A stretch of DNA of 64,000 bases from Kribbella rubisoli. Lineage in GTDB: Bacteria; Actinomycetota; Actinomycetes; Propionibacteriales; Kribbellaceae. A program made the translations under genes and the position numbers. Below are positions 34,668 through 42,683 of this stretch, in pieces. The stretch covers positions 1 through 64,000 of the forward strand of contig NZ_SHKR01000017.1 of assembly GCF_004217145.1 (NCBI RefSeq). The letters are read 5' to 3'. The notes under the pieces are model-generated. The model was not told the origin of the DNA. It was given only the letters and a program-made list of their open reading frames with translations, and searched no databases. Numbering within the stretch: the first letter of the stretch is position 1; every line of letters starts with the position of its first letter.

Positions 34668-35534
34668 GTGCCTAGCGGTCTGCGGATCGGTGCGTTGAGC
34701 AAGCGCGCCGGTGTCAGCGAGCACGTCCTCCGTGCCTGGGAGACCAGGTACGGGCTTCTGTCACCGAGCCGCTCGAGCGGCGGCTACCGGCTGTACTCCG
34801 AGAGCGACGTACGCCGCGTGCAGCGCATGCGCGCGTTCCTCGCCCAGGGACTGTCCGCGGCTGAGGCGGCTCGCGCAGTGCTGGCCGAACGCTCGACCGT
34901 GGCTACAGACCCGGCCTCCGTACGCAAGGCGGAGGCCGGGGGTGTAGCCAATCTCAGGTCGGCGCTGGACGACCTCGACGAGCGGACCGCGCACCACGTG
35001 CTGGACGAGCTGTTCGGTGCGCTGACCATCGAGGCAGTCATCCGGGACGTGCTGATTCCTTACCTGCACGAGCTGGGTGACCGGTGGGGCCGGGGCGAAG
35101 TGACCGTCGGGCAGGAGCACTTCGCCAGCAACCTGATCCGGTCCCGGCTCGCGGGCCTGGCCCCTGGGTGGGGTGGGGGCCAGGGTCCGCGAGCAGTGCT
35201 TGCCTGTCCGCCCGGCGAGCTGCACGACATCGCCCTGCTGTCGTTCGGGCTGGTACTGCGGCGGTCCGGTTGGCGGGTGATCTACCTGGGCACCGACTCG
35301 CCCATGACCGATATCGAACACGCCGCGACCGTGCTGCAGCCGGATGTGGTGATGCTGTCAGCGTCCGATCCCGAGCGGTTCGAGCAGGTGCGGTCCGACC
35401 TGGGCCGGCTCTCGCGGGACTGGACTGTTGCTCTGGCCGGTCCCGGTGCGTCCAGCGAGCTCGCAACCGCCGTCGGTGCGCAGTACGTCGATGCCGACCC
35501 GGTGACTGCTGCCGAAGGTTGGGCCGACCGATGA
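34668..35534 (+). CDS. MerR-family regulator with B12-binding domain (CarH/LitR-like photoreceptor)
   Basis: 288 aa from the GTG at 34668 (GGAGAG upstream; GTG 34656 is an alternative). MerR HTH at residues 5-70 (RIGALSKRAGVSEHVLRAWETRYGLL; SGGYRLYSESD). A helix bundle follows with W140-x9-E150-H151 (WGRGEVTVGQEH), the motif that covers adenosylcobalamin in CarH. The Rossmann B12 domain carries the lower-ligand His186 in PPGELHDIALL. W-to-His spacing (46) equals that of Thermus CarH. The residue after the Trp is Gly, where Thermus CarH has the light-state His. Probably a dark repressor released by light. Confidence 0.88.
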   Translation: MPSGLRIGALSKRAGVSEHVLRAWETRYGLLSPSRSSGGYRLYSESDVRRVQRMRAFLAQGLSAAEAARAVLAERSTVATDPASVRKAEAGGVANLRSALDDLDERTAHHVLDELFGALTIEAVIRDVLIPYLHELGDRWGRGEVTVGQEHFASNLIRSRLAGLAPGWGGGQGPRAVLACPPGELHDIALLSFGLVLRRSGWRVIYLGTDSPMTDIEHAATVLQPDVVMLSASDPERFEQVRSDLGRLSRDWTVALAGPGASSELATAVGAQYVDADPVTAAEGWADR

Positions 35535-37003
35535 CCCGCGTCCTCGTGACCGGAGCCACCGGCTACATCGGCGGCCGGCTGGTGCCCGAGCTGCTCGCAG
35601 CCGGGTACGACGTACGCGTCCTGGCCCGGAACCCGCAGCGACTCGACATGCGTCCGTGGCGGCCCCGCATCGACGTTGTCGAGGGTGACGCCGCCGACCC
35701 CGCCGTACTGACCAAGGCACTGGACTGCGTCGACGTCGCGTACTACTTGATCCACTCGATGGGCGCCGGCCGGCGGTTCGAGGAGCGTGACCGGCGTACG
35801 GCGCTGGCGTTCGGAGCGGCCTGTCGTGAGTCCGGTGTCGGGCGGATCGTCTACCTGGGCGGTCTGCACCCCGACGGCGAGGAGCTGTCGCCGCATCTGG
35901 GCTCTCGTCGCGAGGTAGGGGAGATCCTGCTCGCCAGCGGCGTACCGACGACGGTGCTGCAGGCGGCGGTGATCATCGGCTCCGGATCCGCGTCGTTCGA
36001 GATGCTGCGCTACCTGACCGAGCGGCTGCCTGTCATGGTCACGCCGCGCTGGCTGGACACGCGGATCCAGCCGATCGCGGTTCGCGACGTACTGCACTAT
36101 CTCGTCGGGTCCGCCCGGATGCCCGCCGAGGTGAACCGCGGCTTCGACATCGGCGGACCGGACGTGCTGACCTACCGCGCGATGATGCAGCGGTACGCCG
36201 CCGTAGCGGGCCTGCGTCCGCGCCGGATCAGGACCGTGCCGTTGCTGACTCCCAGTCTGTCCAGTCACTGGGTCGGTCTGGTCACACCGGTGCCCAGTGG
36301 CATCGCACGGCCACTGGTCGACAGCCTGGTGCACGAGGTGGTCAGCAAGGACCACGACATCGACCAGTACGTCCAGCCGCGTCCGTCTGGCGGGATCGGG
36401 TTCGACCGCGCGGTCGAACTTGCACTGAAGAAGGTGCAGGACCTGGATGTCAGTACGTCGTGGGCGTCCGCTTCGACACCCGGTGCGCCGAGCGATCCGT
36501 TGCCGAGCGACCCGGACTGGTCCGGCGGCTCTCTGTACCTCGACGAACGCGACTGCGTGGTCGACGCGTCACCGGAGCGGCTCTGGAAGGTCATCGAGGG
36601 CATCGGCGGTCGCCGCGGCTGGTACTCGTGGCGCCTTGGCTGGTGGACTCGTGGACTGCTCGACCGGATCGTCGGTGGGCCTGGGCTGCGGCGTGGCCGG
36701 CTGCATCCGGACACGTTGTCGGTCGGCGATCCGCTGGACTGGTGGAGGGTCGAGACGCTCGAGCGCGGCCGGTTGCTGCGGCTGCGCGCCGAGATGCGGT
36801 TGCCGGGGGAGGCCTGGCTCGAGCTGCGGGCCGGGACCGACGAGCACGGGCGCACGCTGTTCCGGCAGCGCGCGCTGTTCCATCCACGGGGTCTGCCGGG
36901 GGAGCTGTACTGGGCGGCCATCCGGCCGTTCCACGACGTCGTCTTCGGCGGCATGCAACGCAACATCGCGCACGCCGCCGAACGAGCCGAGGAGACCCGA
37001 TGA
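35531..37003 (+). CDS. NAD(P)-binding SDR-like protein with DUF2867 domain
   Basis: 490 aa, ATGA overlap with the regulator gene. The N-terminal half is an atypical/extended SDR: VLVTGATGYIGGRLVPELLAAGYDV, then YYLIHSMG and RIVYLGGLHPDGEE, with IQPIAVRDVLHYL. The C-terminal half from about residue 320 is DUF2867 (SRPBCC-like): LWKVIEGIGGRRGWYSW, GDPLDWWRVE, FRQRALFHPRGLPGELYW. This two-domain arrangement occurs in many actinobacteria and cyanobacteria, with unknown substrate. Second gene of the rightward operon. Confidence 0.85.
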   Translation: MTRVLVTGATGYIGGRLVPELLAAGYDVRVLARNPQRLDMRPWRPRIDVVEGDAADPAVLTKALDCVDVAYYLIHSMGAGRRFEERDRRTALAFGAACRESGVGRIVYLGGLHPDGEELSPHLGSRREVGEILLASGVPTTVLQAAVIIGSGSASFEMLRYLTERLPVMVTPRWLDTRIQPIAVRDVLHYLVGSARMPAEVNRGFDIGGPDVLTYRAMMQRYAAVAGLRPRRIRTVPLLTPSLSSHWVGLVTPVPSGIARPLVDSLVHEVVSKDHDIDQYVQPRPSGGIGFDRAVELALKKVQDLDVSTSWASASTPGAPSDPLPSDPDWSGGSLYLDERDCVVDASPERLWKVIEGIGGRRGWYSWRLGWWTRGLLDRIVGGPGLRRGRLHPDTLSVGDPLDWWRVETLERGRLLRLRAEMRLPGEAWLELRAGTDEHGRTLFRQRALFHPRGLPGELYWAAIRPFHDVVFGGMQRNIAHAAERAEETR

Positions 37004-37437
37004 TCGTCATCGAACGTGAAGTGGCCGTCGCAGCCACCCCCGAGCGGGTCTTCGACTACCTCGCCGACTTCCGCAGTACCGAGGAATGGGACCCCGGGAC
37101 GGTGCGGACCGTGCTGCTGCAGGGCGACGGCGGGATCGGTACGACGTACCGCAACACCTCGCGCTTCGCCGGCCGGGAGACCGAGCTGATCTACGAGGTG
37201 GTGGAGTTCATCCGGCCGGACCGGATCGTCCTGCGCGGTGAGAACCGCACAGTCGTTGCCCACGACACCATGTCGTTCCGGGTCGAGGCGCACATCACCC
37301 GGATCATCTATCACGCCGAGTTCCAGCTGAAAGGCCTGGCCCGCTTGGCCGAACCCTTCTTCCGCAAGCCGTTCGACCGGCTCGGCGAGGAAGCCGAGCA
37401 GGGTCTGCGCGACGCTCTGGGGAAGCTGGCGGCATGA
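37000..37437 (+). CDS. SRPBCC (polyketide cyclase/START-like) protein
   Basis: 145 aa. ATGA overlaps both upstream and downstream, so firmly in the operon. START-like fold: IEREVAVAATPERVFDYLADFRSTEEWDPG at the N-terminus (landmarks ERVFDYLADF and EEWDPG), YEVVEFIRPDRIVL in the middle and a long C-terminal helix FDRLGEEAEQGLRDAL. The cavity of such proteins binds hydrophobic ligands; a lipid or terpenoid ligand would fit the context. No catalytic residues can be assigned. Confidence 0.85.
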   Translation: MIVIEREVAVAATPERVFDYLADFRSTEEWDPGTVRTVLLQGDGGIGTTYRNTSRFAGRETELIYEVVEFIRPDRIVLRGENRTVVAHDTMSFRVEAHITRIIYHAEFQLKGLARLAEPFFRKPFDRLGEEAEQGLRDALGKLAA

Positions 37438-38372
37438 GCGTGCTGGACACGCTCCTGGACCGGACGGTCCTCCCTGGCTACAGCAAACTCGGCTATCGGC
37501 TCCGCAGCCGCAGGTGGCCTGGCAACGACCCCGCACGTGACGCGTTGCGAGGTAAGACCGTCATGGTCACCGGTGCGCGCAGTGGGCTCGGCAAAGCCAC
37601 CGCATCTGGCCTGGCCGGGCTGGGCGCCACTGTCCGTCTGGTAGTCCGGGACGCCGGCAAGGCAGCCGACGCTGTGGCGGATCTGCGCGGTGAGGTCCCC
37701 GACGCCAGGTTCGTGGTCGACGAGTGCGACATCTCCGACCTGGACGCCGTACGCCGCTATGCCGGCCAACTGACCGAGCCGATCCACGCCCTGATCCACA
37801 ACGCGGGTGTCATGCCGCCGAAGCGCACCGAATCGCCCCAGGGCCACGAGCTCACGCTGGCCACCCACGTACTCGGCCCGCTACTACTGACAGAGCTCCT
37901 GAAACCCCTGCTGACGAACGGCCGCGTCATCTTCGTCGCGTCCGGGGGCATGTACACGCAGCAGCTGCCGACCGACGATCCGGAGTACCGCCACGGCACC
38001 TACCGCGGTGCGACCGCCTACGCGCGCTCCAAACGCATCCAGGTAGCTCTGACCCCACTCCTGGCCACCGACCTGGCCCCCACCTTCGTAGCCACCATGC
38101 ACCCCGGCTGGTCGACCACTCCGGGCCTGACCACGTCCCTCCCGCTCTTCACCAAACTCACCCGCCCCCTCCTCCGCACCCCCACCGAAGGAGCCGACAC
38201 AACGGTCTGGCTGGCCGCAACAACCCACCCCCTCCCCACCGGCAGGTTCTGGCACGACCGCGACATCCGCCCCACCCACTACCTGAACCGAACCCGCGAA
38301 TCAGCAGCCGACCGCCGAAAGATCTGGGCCTACTGCCGGACAGCGGCAGGCATCCAGCCTGAAGCCGGGTGA
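37434..38372 (+). CDS. short-chain dehydrogenase/reductase
   Basis: 312 aa, last gene of the rightward operon (ATGA overlap at its start). Cofactor motif VMVTGARSGLGKATASGL after a 40-residue N-terminal extension, IHNAGVMPP, then Ser in FVASGGMYTQ and Tyr-Lys in AYARSKRIQ. Retinol-dehydrogenase-like, suggesting a hydrophobic substrate. The 3' third (from about 37990) is markedly C-rich and G-poor. A strong double hairpin follows about 60 bp later. Confidence 0.88.
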   Translation: MSVLDTLLDRTVLPGYSKLGYRLRSRRWPGNDPARDALRGKTVMVTGARSGLGKATASGLAGLGATVRLVVRDAGKAADAVADLRGEVPDARFVVDECDISDLDAVRRYAGQLTEPIHALIHNAGVMPPKRTESPQGHELTLATHVLGPLLLTELLKPLLTNGRVIFVASGGMYTQQLPTDDPEYRHGTYRGATAYARSKRIQVALTPLLATDLAPTFVATMHPGWSTTPGLTTSLPLFTKLTRPLLRTPTEGADTTVWLAATTHPLPTGRFWHDRDIRPTHYLNRTRESAADRRKIWAYCRTAAGIQPEAG

Positions 38373-38430
38373 TTGCCGCAGGCCACGGGACCACCACTCC
38401 GCAGGCGCAGACGCCGCACATACGGGGGGT

Positions 38431-38479
38431 CCGGGGGGCGAAGCCCCTCCGGCGGGGGTGTGGGGGCTCGGCCCCCACA
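38431..38479. terminator. double GC-rich hairpin between the SDR gene and tRNA-Arg
   Basis: Two stem-loops in series. CCGG-GGGGC with loop GAA and GCCCC-T-CCGG (38431-38452), then a perfect 9-bp stem TGTGGGGGC, loop TCG, GCCCCCACA (38459-38479). No T tract on either side. It lies between the end of the rightward operon and the leftward tRNA gene, so it can serve both. Confidence 0.6.
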
Positions 38480-38539
38480 AAACACAAAGACCGATCCAGG
38501 TCCGCGCTCTCCGCGGACACAGATCGGCCAGATCGGTCG

Positions 38540-38611
38540 CGCCCCCGGCAGGATTCGAACCTGCGCACCCGCCTCCGGAGGGCGGTGCTCTATCCCCTGA
38601 GCTACGGGGGC
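38540..38611 (-). tRNA. tRNA-Arg (anticodon CCG)
   Basis: Read on the minus strand: acceptor arm GCCCCCG pairs with CGGGGGC, D arm GCTCAGGGGATAGAGC, anticodon stem CCGCC/GGCGG around loop CTCCGGA (anticodon CCG, reads CGG), T arm CAGGTTCGAATCCTG, discriminator G. CCA is not encoded. 72 bases. It lies about 1 kb from argS, which encodes its synthetase. Confidence 0.95.
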
Positions 38612-38626
38612 TCAGGAACGTGCAGA

Positions 38627-38632
38627 ACAGTA
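38627..38632 (-). promoter_or_regulatory. possible extended -10 box of tRNA-Arg
   Basis: On the minus strand CTGCTACTGT gives an extended -10 (TGC-TACTGT), 15 bp ahead of the tRNA 5' end. No good -35 box was found at the right distance, so confidence is low. Confidence 0.35.
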
Positions 38633-38802
38633 GCAGGAAGTTGAGCCAAATCCCGAATCAGGTACACCGTCGGCGAGCTGCGTCGCTCGTCGTACGGGGG
38701 AGCCCTGAGCGGACCCTGGAACTGCGGTGCGGTGGGATCAGATCGGGTACCGGCGCCGTCATAGTGGTCGTAAGGCTCAACAGTGGAAAGGAAACGGTAC
38801 TC

Positions 38803-38988
38803 ATGGCTAGCTCTCTGGTCCGCCCGTCAAATGATCGCTGGATCGGCGGTGTCTGTTCCGGACTCGCTCGCCGGTTCGGTATCTCGTCCAACACGATGCG
38901 CCTGATCTTCGTGGTCAGCTGCCTGTTGCCCGGCCCGCAGTTCCTCATCTACATCGTGCTGTGGGTGCTGATGCCGTCGGAGCGCTGA
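38803..38988 (+). CDS. PspC-domain small membrane protein
   Basis: 61 aa from the ATG at 38803 (AAAGGAAAC upstream). PspC domain alone: NDRWIGGVCSGLARRFGISSNTMRLIFVV followed by one transmembrane segment (LLPGPQFLIYIVLWVLMPSE); landmarks are GGVCSGLARRFG and YIVLWVLMP. Stand-alone PspC proteins in actinobacteria are common and linked to envelope stress, without defined function. It is monocistronic, with about 190 bp of non-coding upstream sequence shared with the tRNA promoter. Confidence 0.9.
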   Translation: MASSLVRPSNDRWIGGVCSGLARRFGISSNTMRLIFVVSCLLPGPQFLIYIVLWVLMPSER

Positions 38989-39031
38989 CCCTCCGGCGGG
39001 GGGCGCTGCGCCGCATGGCAACCTGCTCTGC

Positions 39032-39559
39032 ATGAGAGCAGGCAGCTGGCGGACGGCCGTTACGGCAGTCGCCTTGCTGCTCACGAGCAGCGTGGTGGGC
39101 GGCTGCCAGGTCGGTCCCGCACCACCGGCCGCCGCCGTACTGCGAACCACCGCACCGCCCTGGGACGCCCCGCGGGACGCGGTCTCGTACATCGACAAGG
39201 CCGGCTTCGAACGCCTCCCGCTCGACTTCTCCGGCCCGTCGCCGTACACCGTGCACATCGCGGTCACCGTGGACGGCAAACCGGTCGAGGTCCCGGCCGG
39301 CATCGGCATCGACAAGCTCCGGGCCGAGCAGGCCGCCGTACACACCCACACCACCGACGGCCTGGTCTGGGTCGAGTCCAAAACCACCTCCGACCACCCC
39401 ACCCTGTCCCAGTTCTTCACCCTCTGGGGCATCAAGTACGACGCCCGCTGCCTGGCGGACGCCTGCGCCGGCTTGAAGGTCGCGGTGAACGGCTCACCCG
39501 CCGCCTGGGACACCCCGCTGGTGCGTAACGGCCACATCACTGTGAGCGCGCAGAGCTGA
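39032..39559 (+). CDS. predicted lipoprotein of unknown function
   Basis: 175 aa. Signal peptide MRAGSWRTAVTAVALLLTSSVVGGC with a lipobox (VVGGC) and acylated Cys25. The mature part contains PYTVHIAVTVDGKPVEVPAGIG and paired Cys (RCLADAC) that may form a disulphide. The middle (HTHTTDGLVWVES) looks like the beta-rich segments seen in actinobacterial extracellular proteins upstream of argS. Exported to the outer face of the membrane. No function assigned. Confidence 0.8.
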   Translation: MRAGSWRTAVTAVALLLTSSVVGGCQVGPAPPAAAVLRTTAPPWDAPRDAVSYIDKAGFERLPLDFSGPSPYTVHIAVTVDGKPVEVPAGIGIDKLRAEQAAVHTHTTDGLVWVESKTTSDHPTLSQFFTLWGIKYDARCLADACAGLKVAVNGSPAAWDTPLVRNGHITVSAQS

Positions 39560-39621
39560 CCTCGTACCGGGCTGTGGATAGCGAGTCAAGGGTTTGGGCG
39601 CAGGCCCATTAGGCTGAGGCG

Positions 39622-41280
39622 GTGACTCCGGAACAGCTCGCTGAGAAGATCCTGCAGGCCCTGGCCGCGCTCGCCGACGACGGTGCCATCACCGTCGAGG
39701 GCGGGCTGCCGCGCGAGCTGAAGGTCGAGCGCCCCAAGAACCCCGAGCACGGGGACTATGCCACCAACGTCGCGATGCAGCTCGGCAAGCGCGCCGGGAT
39801 GAATCCGCGGCAGTTCGCCGAGCTGCTCGCCGCCCGGCTCCGCGACGACGAGGCGATCACCGCGGTGGACATCGCCGGACCGGGGTTCATCAACCTCCGG
39901 GTCGCCGCCGACGCCCAGGGCAAGATCGCGCAGTCGATCCTCGACGCCGGCCCGGCGTACGGGACGAGCGACAGCCTGCACGGCCGCGCGATCAACGTCG
40001 AGTTCATCTCGGCCAACCCGACCGGCCCGCTGCACCTCGGCCACACCCGTTGGGCGGCCGTCGGCGACGCGCTCGCCCGGGTGCTGGCCGCCGCGGGCGC
40101 GAGCGTGACCCGCGAGTTCTACATCAACGACCGCGGCAACCAGATGGACAAGTTCGGGGCCAGCCTGCAGGCGGCCGCGCACGGGCAGCCGATCCCCGAG
40201 GACGGCTACCACGGGGAGTACATCCTCGACCTGGCCAAGCAGATCGTCGCCGAGGTGCCGGGGATCACCGAGTTGCCGGACGCCGAGCAGCCGATCGCCT
40301 TCCGCGAGGCGGGGTACGAGCGCCAGCTCAAGGAGCAGCAGTCCCAGCTCGAGCATTTCCGGACCAAGTTCGACGTGTGGTTCTCCGAGCGCAGCCTGCA
40401 CGAGCAGGACGGTGTCGGTCACGCGATCCAGAAGCTCCGCGAGCAGGGCCATCTGTACGACGCGGACGACGCGCTGTGGATGCGGACGACGGACTTCAAC
40501 GACGACAAGGACCGCGTGCTGATCCGCACGAACGGCGAGCCGACGTACTTCGCCTCCGACGCGGCGTACTACGTGAACAAGCGTGAGCGTGGATTCGAGA
40601 CCTGTATCTACATGCTCGGCGCCGACCACCACGGGTACGTGAACCGGCTGAAGGCGATCGCGGCCTGCGCCGGCGACGACCCCGAGCACAACATCGAGAT
40701 CCTGATCGGCCAGCTGGTGAAGATCCTCAAGGGCGGCGAGGAGATGAAGCTGTCCAAGCGGGCCGGCACGATCGTCACGCTCGCCGAGCTGGTCGAGGAG
40801 GGCGGCGTCGACGCCCTGCGCTACACGCTCTGCCGCTACCCGACCGACTCGCCGCTGACCCTGGACATCGAGGAAATGACCCGCCAGGCCAGCGAGAACC
40901 CGGTGTACTACGTGCAGTACGCGCACGCTCGGCTCGCCTCGATCCTGCGCAACGCCGACGAGCTCGGCATCAAGCTGGACGAGTTCGACCCGGGTCTGCT
41001 CAGCCACGAGCGCGAGGGCGACCTGCTCCGCGCCCTGGCCGAGTTCCCGCGCGTCGTCGCGACCGCCGCCGAGCTTCGCGAGCCGCACCGGATCGCGCGA
41101 TACCTGGAGGACACGGCGTCGGCGTTCCACAAGTTCTACGACAGTTGCCGCGTGCTGCCGCGCGGCGACGAGGAGGTGGAGCCGGTGCACAAGGCTCGCC
41201 TGACCCTGGTCTCCGCGACCCGGACCGTGTTCGCCAACGGGCTCGACCTGCTCGGCGTCTCCGCACCGGAGCGGATGTGA
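39622..41280 (+). CDS. argS: arginyl-tRNA synthetase
   Basis: 552 aa from a GTG at 39622. Class I synthetase: HIGH variant in ANPTGPLHLGHTRW (around residue 137) and KMSKS variant in EEMKLSKRAGTI (around residue 375). N-terminal Arg-tRNA-synthetase Add1 domain (EHGDYATNVAMQLGKRAG) and C-terminal DALR anticodon-binding domain (YYVQYAHARLASIL). Charges tRNA-Arg, including the one at 38540. It opens the argS-lysA-hom-thrC-thrB block and overlaps lysA as GTGA. Confidence 0.97.
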   Translation: MTPEQLAEKILQALAALADDGAITVEGGLPRELKVERPKNPEHGDYATNVAMQLGKRAGMNPRQFAELLAARLRDDEAITAVDIAGPGFINLRVAADAQGKIAQSILDAGPAYGTSDSLHGRAINVEFISANPTGPLHLGHTRWAAVGDALARVLAAAGASVTREFYINDRGNQMDKFGASLQAAAHGQPIPEDGYHGEYILDLAKQIVAEVPGITELPDAEQPIAFREAGYERQLKEQQSQLEHFRTKFDVWFSERSLHEQDGVGHAIQKLREQGHLYDADDALWMRTTDFNDDKDRVLIRTNGEPTYFASDAAYYVNKRERGFETCIYMLGADHHGYVNRLKAIAACAGDDPEHNIEILIGQLVKILKGGEEMKLSKRAGTIVTLAELVEEGGVDALRYTLCRYPTDSPLTLDIEEMTRQASENPVYYVQYAHARLASILRNADELGIKLDEFDPGLLSHEREGDLLRALAEFPRVVATAAELREPHRIARYLEDTASAFHKFYDSCRVLPRGDEEVEPVHKARLTLVSATRTVFANGLDLLGVSAPERM

Positions 41281-42683
41281 GGGCCCACGAGGCGGGCGCG
41301 CTGCACGCCGACATCGGCCACAAGGCTCCGCCCTGGCTGCGCGCACCGCGGGACCCCAACGACCTTGTCACCTCGCTCTGGTCGATGTCGGCCAAGAAGA
41401 CGGCCGAGGGCTCGCTGGTCGTCGGCGGCGTCGACGTCCGCGACCTGGTCGCCGAGCACGGCAGCCCGGCCTTCGTCCTGGACGAGGACGACTTCCGGGC
41501 CCGCGCCCGTGCCTTCAAGACCGCCTTCAAGGACTTCGACGTCTACTACGCCGGCAAGGCATTCCTCTGTACGACGGTCGTCCGCTGGGTGATGGAAGAG
41601 GGCTTGAACCTCGACATCTGCAGCGGCGGAGAGCTGGCCGTCGCACTCCGGGCGGGTGCCGACCCGAAGCGGTTGGGGTTCCACGGCAACAACAAGTCCG
41701 AGTCCGAGCTGGCACGCGCGCTGGACGCCGGCGTCGGGCGGATCATCGTCGACTCGCAGTACGAGATCTCCCGGCTGATCGAGCTGGCGGGGGAGCGCAA
41801 CGTCGTCGCGCCGGTGATGATCCGGGTCACCGCGGGCGTCGAGGCGCACACCCACGAGTACATCGCGACCGCGCACGAGGACCAGAAGTTCGGCTTCTCG
41901 ATCACGTCCGGCGCGGCCTTCGAAGCCGTTGCCCGGGTCAACGAAGCACCCGAGCTCGAGCTGCTCGGCCTGCACTCGCACATCGGCTCGCAGATCTTCG
42001 ACTCGTCCGGGTTCGAGGTCGCCGCGAAGCGCGTGATCGCCTTGCACGCAAGGGTTTCCGACGAGCTCGGCGTGGACATGCCGGAGCTCGACCTCGGCGG
42101 CGGCTTCGGGATCGCGTACACCACGCAGGACGACCCGTCCGACCCGGCGCAGCTCGCGACCGAGATGGGCAAGATCGTCGAACACGAGTGCCGCGCGTTC
42201 GAGGTCGACGTGCCGAAGGTGTCGATCGAGCCGGGGCGCGCGATCGTCGGACCGGCGATGTGCACGGTGTACACGGTCGGCACGGTCAAGGAGGTCGAGC
42301 TCGACGCCGGCGCCATGCGGACGTACGTGTCCGTCGACGGCGGGATGAGCGACAACATCCGCGCCGCGCTGTACGACGCCGACTACTCCTGCACGATCGC
42401 CAACCGGTACTCCGACACCGAGCCGACGCTGGCCCGCGTGGTCGGAAAGCACTGCGAGGCCGGGGACATCGTCGTGAAGGACGAGTTCCTGCCGGCCGAC
42501 GTGCAGCCCGGCGACCTGATCGCCGTCCCGGGGACGGGCGCGTACTGCCGCTCGATGGCGAGCAACTACAACCACGTGCCGCGGCCACCGGTGATCGCGG
42601 TCAAGGACGGTCGAACGCGGGTCGTCGTACGCCGTGAGACCGAAGACGACCTGCTTCGCCTTGATATGGGGACCGCCGAATGA
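41277..42683 (+). CDS. lysA: diaminopimelate decarboxylase
   Basis: 468 aa from the GTG at 41277, overlapping the argS stop. Fold-III PLP enzyme: PLP-lysine in FDVYYAGKAFLC, DICSGGELAVAL, HSHIGSQI, glycine loop DLGGGFGIAY and the second-subunit active-site Cys in KHCEAGDIV, with YNHVPRPP at the end. Decarboxylates meso-DAP to L-lysine in the cytosol. An N-terminal extension of about 40 residues (HADIGHKAPPWLRAP) is typical of actinobacterial LysA. Overlaps hom as ATGA. Confidence 0.97.
   Translation: MRAHEAGALHADIGHKAPPWLRAPRDPNDLVTSLWSMSAKKTAEGSLVVGGVDVRDLVAEHGSPAFVLDEDDFRARARAFKTAFKDFDVYYAGKAFLCTTVVRWVMEEGLNLDICSGGELAVALRAGADPKRLGFHGNNKSESELARALDAGVGRIIVDSQYEISRLIELAGERNVVAPVMIRVTAGVEAHTHEYIATAHEDQKFGFSITSGAAFEAVARVNEAPELELLGLHSHIGSQIFDSSGFEVAAKRVIALHARVSDELGVDMPELDLGGGFGIAYTTQDDPSDPAQLATEMGKIVEHECRAFEVDVPKVSIEPGRAIVGPAMCTVYTVGTVKEVELDAGAMRTYVSVDGGMSDNIRAALYDADYSCTIANRYSDTEPTLARVVGKHCEAGDIVVKDEFLPADVQPGDLIAVPGTGAYCRSMASNYNHVPRPPVIAVKDGRTRVVVRRETEDDLLRLDMGTAE

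Noticed and set aside
39586-41346. 586-codon minus-strand open frame
   Set aside because: Antisense to argS, whose catalytic motifs are intact on the plus strand.
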